From assembly GCA_002371345.1 (NCBI GenBank), contig DFHY01000059.1:4150-13566 (forward strand): a DNA stretch of 9,417 bases, written 5' to 3'. Below are positions 6,349-9,417 of this stretch, one piece after another. A program made the translations under genes and the position numbers. The notes under the pieces were generated by a model, which saw only the letters and a list, made by a program, of their open reading frames with translations, had not been told where the DNA came from and ran no database searches. The stretch's first letter is position 1. Each line of letters starts with the position of its first letter. This stretch comes from Lachnospiraceae bacterium UBA3711 (GTDB lineage: Bacteria; Bacillota; Clostridia; Lachnospirales; Lachnospiraceae).

Positions 6349-7122
6349 ATGGAGGACGGAGCAATAGAACACAGAATAAAGGTATGGGCGCATCGCGGTG
6401 CTTCCGGCTATGCGCCAGAGAATACCATGGAGGCCTATGTCCTTGCCCATCAGTACGGTGCTGACGGGATCGAACTCGACGTCCAGCTGGCGAAGGACGG
6501 CGAGATTGTTGTCATTCACGACGAGAAGATCGACCGTACGTCGAACGGCAGGGGCCTTGTAAGGGAGTACACGCTGAAGCAGCTCAGAAGCTTCAATTAC
6601 AACAGAACGAAGCCGGAGCATTTCCGCGCGGACATACCGACACTGCGGGAGGTGCTGCTCTATATCCGCGACAATACCCGGATGGCAGTGAACATCGAGT
6701 TGAAAACCGGGGTATACTTCTATCCGGGGATAGAGGAGAAGACGGTCGCGATGGTTCATGAGCTTGGGATGGAGAAGAGGGTTATCTACTCATCTTTCAA
6801 CCACTATTCTATGCGGCATGTTATGGAGATAGATCCGGAGGCCGAGACGGGACTTCTGTATGAGGACGGGTTCATCGATGTTCCGAAATATGCCTCAGGC
6901 CTGGGCGTGAGGGCCCTTCATCCGGCCTGGAGGAACCTGCAGTATCCTGATTTCATCAGTGACTGCCGCAGATACAACCTTGATCTTAATGTGTGGACGG
7001 TGAACAGAGAGGACCTTATGCTCAGGCTGTGCGAGGCCGGCGTCCATGCTATAATCACAAACTATCCGGACAAGGCGGTACGGGTGAGAGATGAGTATGA
7101 GCGCAGGTATTCACGCATATAG
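6349..7122 (+). CDS. Glycerophosphodiester phosphodiesterase (GDPD family), cytoplasmic
   Basis: Hydrolyses glycerophosphodiesters, from phospholipid or teichoic acid turnover, to glycerol-3-phosphate and an alcohol, using a metal ion. The 257-residue protein is one complete GDPD domain with no signal peptide or membrane segment. Its motifs, in order, are: AHRGASGYAPENT (14-26, catalytic His15 and Arg16, with Glu24), DGIELDVQ (39-46, metal ligands Glu42 and Asp44), VIHDE (55-59, catalytic His57), VNIELKTG (114-121, Glu117 and Lys119), SFNH (149-152), NVWTVN (214-219) and a C-terminal TNYPD (237-241). I chose the ATG at 6349 because CAGGAG (6335-6340) lies 8 bases before it; a GTG at 6340 overlaps that site. 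The ribosome site falls just after the 15-base repeat array. It may be co-transcribed with deoC (gap about 155 bases), but no pathway link with the nucleoside genes is evident. Confidence 0.92.
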   Translation: MEDGAIEHRIKVWAHRGASGYAPENTMEAYVLAHQYGADGIELDVQLAKDGEIVVIHDEKIDRTSNGRGLVREYTLKQLRSFNYNRTKPEHFRADIPTLREVLLYIRDNTRMAVNIELKTGVYFYPGIEEKTVAMVHELGMEKRVIYSSFNHYSMRHVMEIDPEAETGLLYEDGFIDVPKYASGLGVRALHPAWRNLQYPDFISDCRRYNLDLNVWTVNREDLMLRLCEAGVHAIITNYPDKAVRVRDEYERRYSRI

Positions 7123-7166
7123 TTAATCTCTGACGCAGACTTCCGCCGCCAGCAGAACATGCATAG

Positions 7167-7182
7167 CTGATCTCCGGATCAG
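7167..7182 (+). other. Small perfect stem-loop after the phosphodiesterase gene
   Basis: CTGATC and GATCAG form a perfect 6-bp stem around the loop TCCG. In RNA this would be a C(UNCG)G-type tetraloop, which is unusually stable. It lies 45 bases after the phosphodiesterase stop, in the 186-base gap before the next gene. No T-run follows, so it is more likely an RNA 3'-end protector or pause site than a complete intrinsic terminator. I see no other clear feature in this gap. Confidence 0.35.
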
Positions 7183-7308
7183 ACTTCCCACGCTTTCATA
7201 ACCTGCACTGAAGGGATGGCGGTTGATCTGTTTGTGATATGTGTTTCATCCGCGCCGGATATTAAACGTTCAGCCGGATGCCGCGGACACGGCGGCAGGG
7301 TACTTAAA

Positions 7309-8358
7309 ATGACGAAGAGAAGATACGAAATGATAACCGGCAGGCTCAGGGTGTGCCTGGCGGCGGGAGTTCTGGCTGTCTTGCTCGAAGCTCCGTCTGT
7401 CATCCCGGCATTTGCCGTCACGCTTGACTGGGATGATCTCACCGACGCCCAGCAGGAGCAGGCGTATCACCAGCTTGAGTCCGAGAACCAGGCGCTCAGG
7501 GAGCAGCTTGAAGCTCTCAGGGCACAGACCGGGGAGAGCGGCAGCAGCAGTTCATCAGGGATCAGCAGCGGTTCATCAGAGAGCGGCAGCCAGGCTTCAC
7601 AGGATGGGACCGGAAATGCGGGGGATACACAAGGAGCGGCTCGGGAAGGTTCGGGCGGAAGCGATAACGGCGGTATTCTCTCAGGAGGAGAGGCCGGAGC
7701 TTCGCAGCTCATGGATACAGAAACATTTCTCGCTGACTTGGCATCGTCATTTAATGCCAGACAGCAGACGGCACGGACACATACGAACGAGGAAGTCAAC
7801 GCCATGGACGAGGCTGACATGTGGGACTTCCGGTTCATGTGCGCTGAGGTGGAGAGACCATTTTACGAAAAGTACAATACGGCCCAGTTCGACGATCTGA
7901 ATGTATATTATCTGTGTACCGAGTATTGCCTGGGCCTGGATAAACAGTTTCAGGCGGAGGATATCTGGAACAGCAGTCAGAACTCAGAAGAGGCGAACCG
8001 CCTGTATACGGCAGGGTACTACAACCGGGCTTACGCTCTGGTGGAACTGTGTGAGTACTACGGGCTCGATCTGGCGGAAGAGTATCAGAACCTGAAGAAC
8101 GCGGTTTCGCAGATGGACGCTCTGAGCGGGGACGAGACGAGAAACGCGTCTGTCGATCCCGCGAAGATCATGCAGGTGCAGGAACTTCTGAACAGCCTGG
8201 GATTCCTGTGCGGAAGCCCTGACGGAATTGCGGGGCGGCAGACCGCCAGCTGTATAGAGCGTTTTCAGAGTATGTACGGCTACGAGCCGGCGGACGGACT
8301 GATCGACGATGAACTGATAGCCCAGATGTCAGAGCAGCTTGCCAGGAGACAGCAGTAA
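7309..8358 (+). CDS. Exported protein with coiled coil, Ser/Gly linker and C-terminal peptidoglycan-binding domain
   Basis: A 349-residue protein of unknown precise function. The N-terminus has a basic segment (KRR), a hydrophobic stretch (about 15-36) and a likely signal peptidase I site after AFA (34-36), so it is secreted or surface-attached. There is no lipobox. Residues about 45-73 are rich in Gln, Glu and Leu and look like a short coiled coil. Residues 75-132 are a low-complexity Ser/Gly linker. Residues about 135-270 are helical, with no family I recognise. Residues about 285-345 contain VQELLNSLGFLCGSPDGIAGRQT and a following IERFQ, the hallmark of the PG_binding_1 fold. The ATG at 7309 has GGCAGGG 8 bases upstream. 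An ATG at 7216 would give an N-terminus without a clean signal peptide. It lacks any visible hydrolase domain. The downstream transporter start overlaps its stop region, so the two are probably one transcript. Confidence 0.75.
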   Translation: MTKRRYEMITGRLRVCLAAGVLAVLLEAPSVIPAFAVTLDWDDLTDAQQEQAYHQLESENQALREQLEALRAQTGESGSSSSSGISSGSSESGSQASQDGTGNAGDTQGAAREGSGGSDNGGILSGGEAGASQLMDTETFLADLASSFNARQQTARTHTNEEVNAMDEADMWDFRFMCAEVERPFYEKYNTAQFDDLNVYYLCTEYCLGLDKQFQAEDIWNSSQNSEEANRLYTAGYYNRAYALVELCEYYGLDLAEEYQNLKNAVSQMDALSGDETRNASVDPAKIMQVQELLNSLGFLCGSPDGIAGRQTASCIERFQSMYGYEPADGLIDDELIAQMSEQLARRQQ

Positions 8359-8371
8359 GAGGAATTACAGC

Positions 8372-9417
8372 ATGAAGATTCTTGCAATCGTAGTATTTAT
8401 TTCCATGTACGTACTTATGACAATATTTATGTCTAAGCGTGTATGGATTGTATTCGGGGCGGCGGCCATCTTCCTTATCACAGGTATACTGCCGCTGTCA
8501 TCGGTCTTTGGAGCAATCAACTGGAATGTACTTATGATGATCGCCGGAACCATGATTCTGGTGGAATTCTTTATCAAGTCGAAGATGCCGAACCGGATCG
8601 CGGACATACTTCTGGACAAGGCCGGCACGGTCATGTGGGTGATAATTCTTATGTCCCTGTTCTCGGGATTTATCTCCGCTTTTATGGACAATGTAGCTAC
8701 AGTGCTGATGGTCGCTCCGGTGGGTATCGCGATCTGCAAGAAGCTCAACATCTCACCTGTCCCGATGATCCTGTCCATTGCTGTATCGTCTAACCTGCAG
8801 GGCGCGGCGACGCTTGTCGGCGATACGACGTCAATCATGCTCGGCGCGTACGCGAACATGGACTTCATGTCATTTTTCTGGATGAAGGGAAGACCGGGAA
8901 TATTCTTCGCTGTGGAGCTCGGAGCGCTCCTGACTGTTCCTGTCATGATGTTTCTGTTCAGGAATATGAAGCAGAAGGTTTCCTCGAATGAGAGGACTGA
9001 GGTTGAAGGCTATGTTCCGACTGTTTTTCTGCTTCTGCTGGTTGCGCTCCTGATCGGCGCGTCATTTATTCAGAACAAGCCGGATATCACAAACGGAATT
9101 ATATGCTGCTCTCTGGCGGCTGCCGCAGTTATCTATGATTTTGTCAAAACGAGAAAAAGTGACGGCATGGTCGGCGCCCTCAAGGCGGTAGACTATGAGA
9201 CGCTGTTTCTGCTGCTGGGACTGTTCCTTGTGATCCAGGGCATCACTGAGATAGGAATAATAGACGATGTGGCGTCTGCGATCGCGTCCGTCGGCGGGAA
9301 AAACATGTTCCTGCTGTACACAATCATTGTGTGGGCTTCAGTCGCGGCGTCGGCATTTATCGACAACATTCCGTATGTCGCGACCATGCTGCCGGTCATA
9401 CGCTCGATCACCGCAAC
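8372..9417 (+). CDS. ArsB/NhaD/SLC13-superfamily (IT) membrane transporter, 3' truncated by window
   Basis: The frame is open from the ATG at 8372 to the window end: 348 codons with no stop, so the C-terminus is missing. The ribosome site AAGAGGA (8357-8363) overlaps the TAA of the preceding gene, 8 bases before the ATG. The protein is strongly hydrophobic, with about nine membrane segments visible. Two internally repeated signatures mark the ion-transporter superfamily: AFMDNVATVLMVAPV (103-117) and AFIDNIPYVATMLPV (328-342), each with an Asp-Asn pair at a half-helix break. A SSNLQGAATLVGDTTS stretch (139-154) sits in the usual substrate/ion-binding hairpin. Residues 198-212 form a charged cytoplasmic loop between the two halves. 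The family includes arsenite, citrate, sulfate/dicarboxylate and Na+/H+ carriers, and the substrate cannot be named from sequence alone. Confidence 0.85.
   Translation, partial: MKILAIVVFISMYVLMTIFMSKRVWIVFGAAAIFLITGILPLSSVFGAINWNVLMMIAGTMILVEFFIKSKMPNRIADILLDKAGTVMWVIILMSLFSGFISAFMDNVATVLMVAPVGIAICKKLNISPVPMILSIAVSSNLQGAATLVGDTTSIMLGAYANMDFMSFFWMKGRPGIFFAVELGALLTVPVMMFLFRNMKQKVSSNERTEVEGYVPTVFLLLLVALLIGASFIQNKPDITNGIICCSLAAAAVIYDFVKTRKSDGMVGALKAVDYETLFLLLGLFLVIQGITEIGIIDDVASAIASVGGKNMFLLYTIIVWASVAASAFIDNIPYVATMLPVIRSITA

Noticed and set aside
7412..7900. 162-codon + strand open frame overlapping the exported protein
   Set aside because: It lies in another frame across the linker-coding region, is rich in Arg/Ser/His, and has no domain or good ribosome site. 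The competing frame has a signal peptide and a PG-binding domain.
8365..8946. 193-codon open frame on the minus strand
   Set aside because: It lies wholly antisense to the transporter gene, whose motifs are clear. Long antisense frames arise from codon bias, and this one shows no recognisable domain.

Overview
The window is bacterial, with dense genes all on the + strand and short gaps. Protein sequence style points to a Gram-positive anaerobe of the Clostridia, perhaps a Lachnospiraceae relative. The clues are purine-rich Shine-Dalgarno sites 7-9 bases before most starts, frequent AGG/AGA/ATA codons at moderate GC, and uridine phosphorylase, cytidine deaminase and deoxyribose-phosphate aldolase sequences of the Firmicutes type. 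The species cannot be fixed from the sequence. I see no rRNA, tRNA, CRISPR array, transposase or integrase.

Region 1 (1-4137) looks like a defence or stress module. It holds the C-terminal end of a probable TerB_C-domain protein, a complete BrxD-like (DUF2791-type) P-loop ATPase, and a BrxHI/Lhr-like superfamily 2 helicase tightly coupled to the ATPase. The ATPase-helicase pair is known from type 2 BREX (brxD-brxHI). Here it follows a TerB-type protein, and no methyltransferase or PglZ phosphatase is visible. A 190-base gap before the ATPase holds three inverted repeats. The last one runs into an extended -10 promoter, which suggests the ATPase-helicase pair has its own regulated promoter.

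Region 2 (4138-6193) is a pyrimidine nucleoside salvage and catabolism operon: uridine phosphorylase (udp), cytidine deaminase (cdd) and deoxyribose-phosphate aldolase (deoC). Together they would convert (deoxy)cytidine to (deoxy)uridine, then to uracil plus (deoxy)ribose-1-phosphate. After isomerisation by a phosphopentomutase, not in this window, deoC splits deoxyribose-5-phosphate into acetaldehyde and glyceraldehyde-3-phosphate. The operon is preceded by a large imperfect inverted repeat (4161-4235) that overlaps an alternative udp start.

Region 3 (6194-9417) starts with a degenerate 15-base tandem repeat in the same reading frame as deoC. It is followed by a cytoplasmic glycerophosphodiester phosphodiesterase, an exported protein with a coiled coil, a Ser/Gly-rich linker and a C-terminal peptidoglycan-binding domain, and the first 348 codons of an ArsB/NhaD/SLC13-type membrane transporter that runs off the window.

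The items most worth a second look are the TerB-BrxD-helicase module with its palindromic promoter region, the long hairpin between the module and udp, and the in-frame 15-base repeat after deoC.
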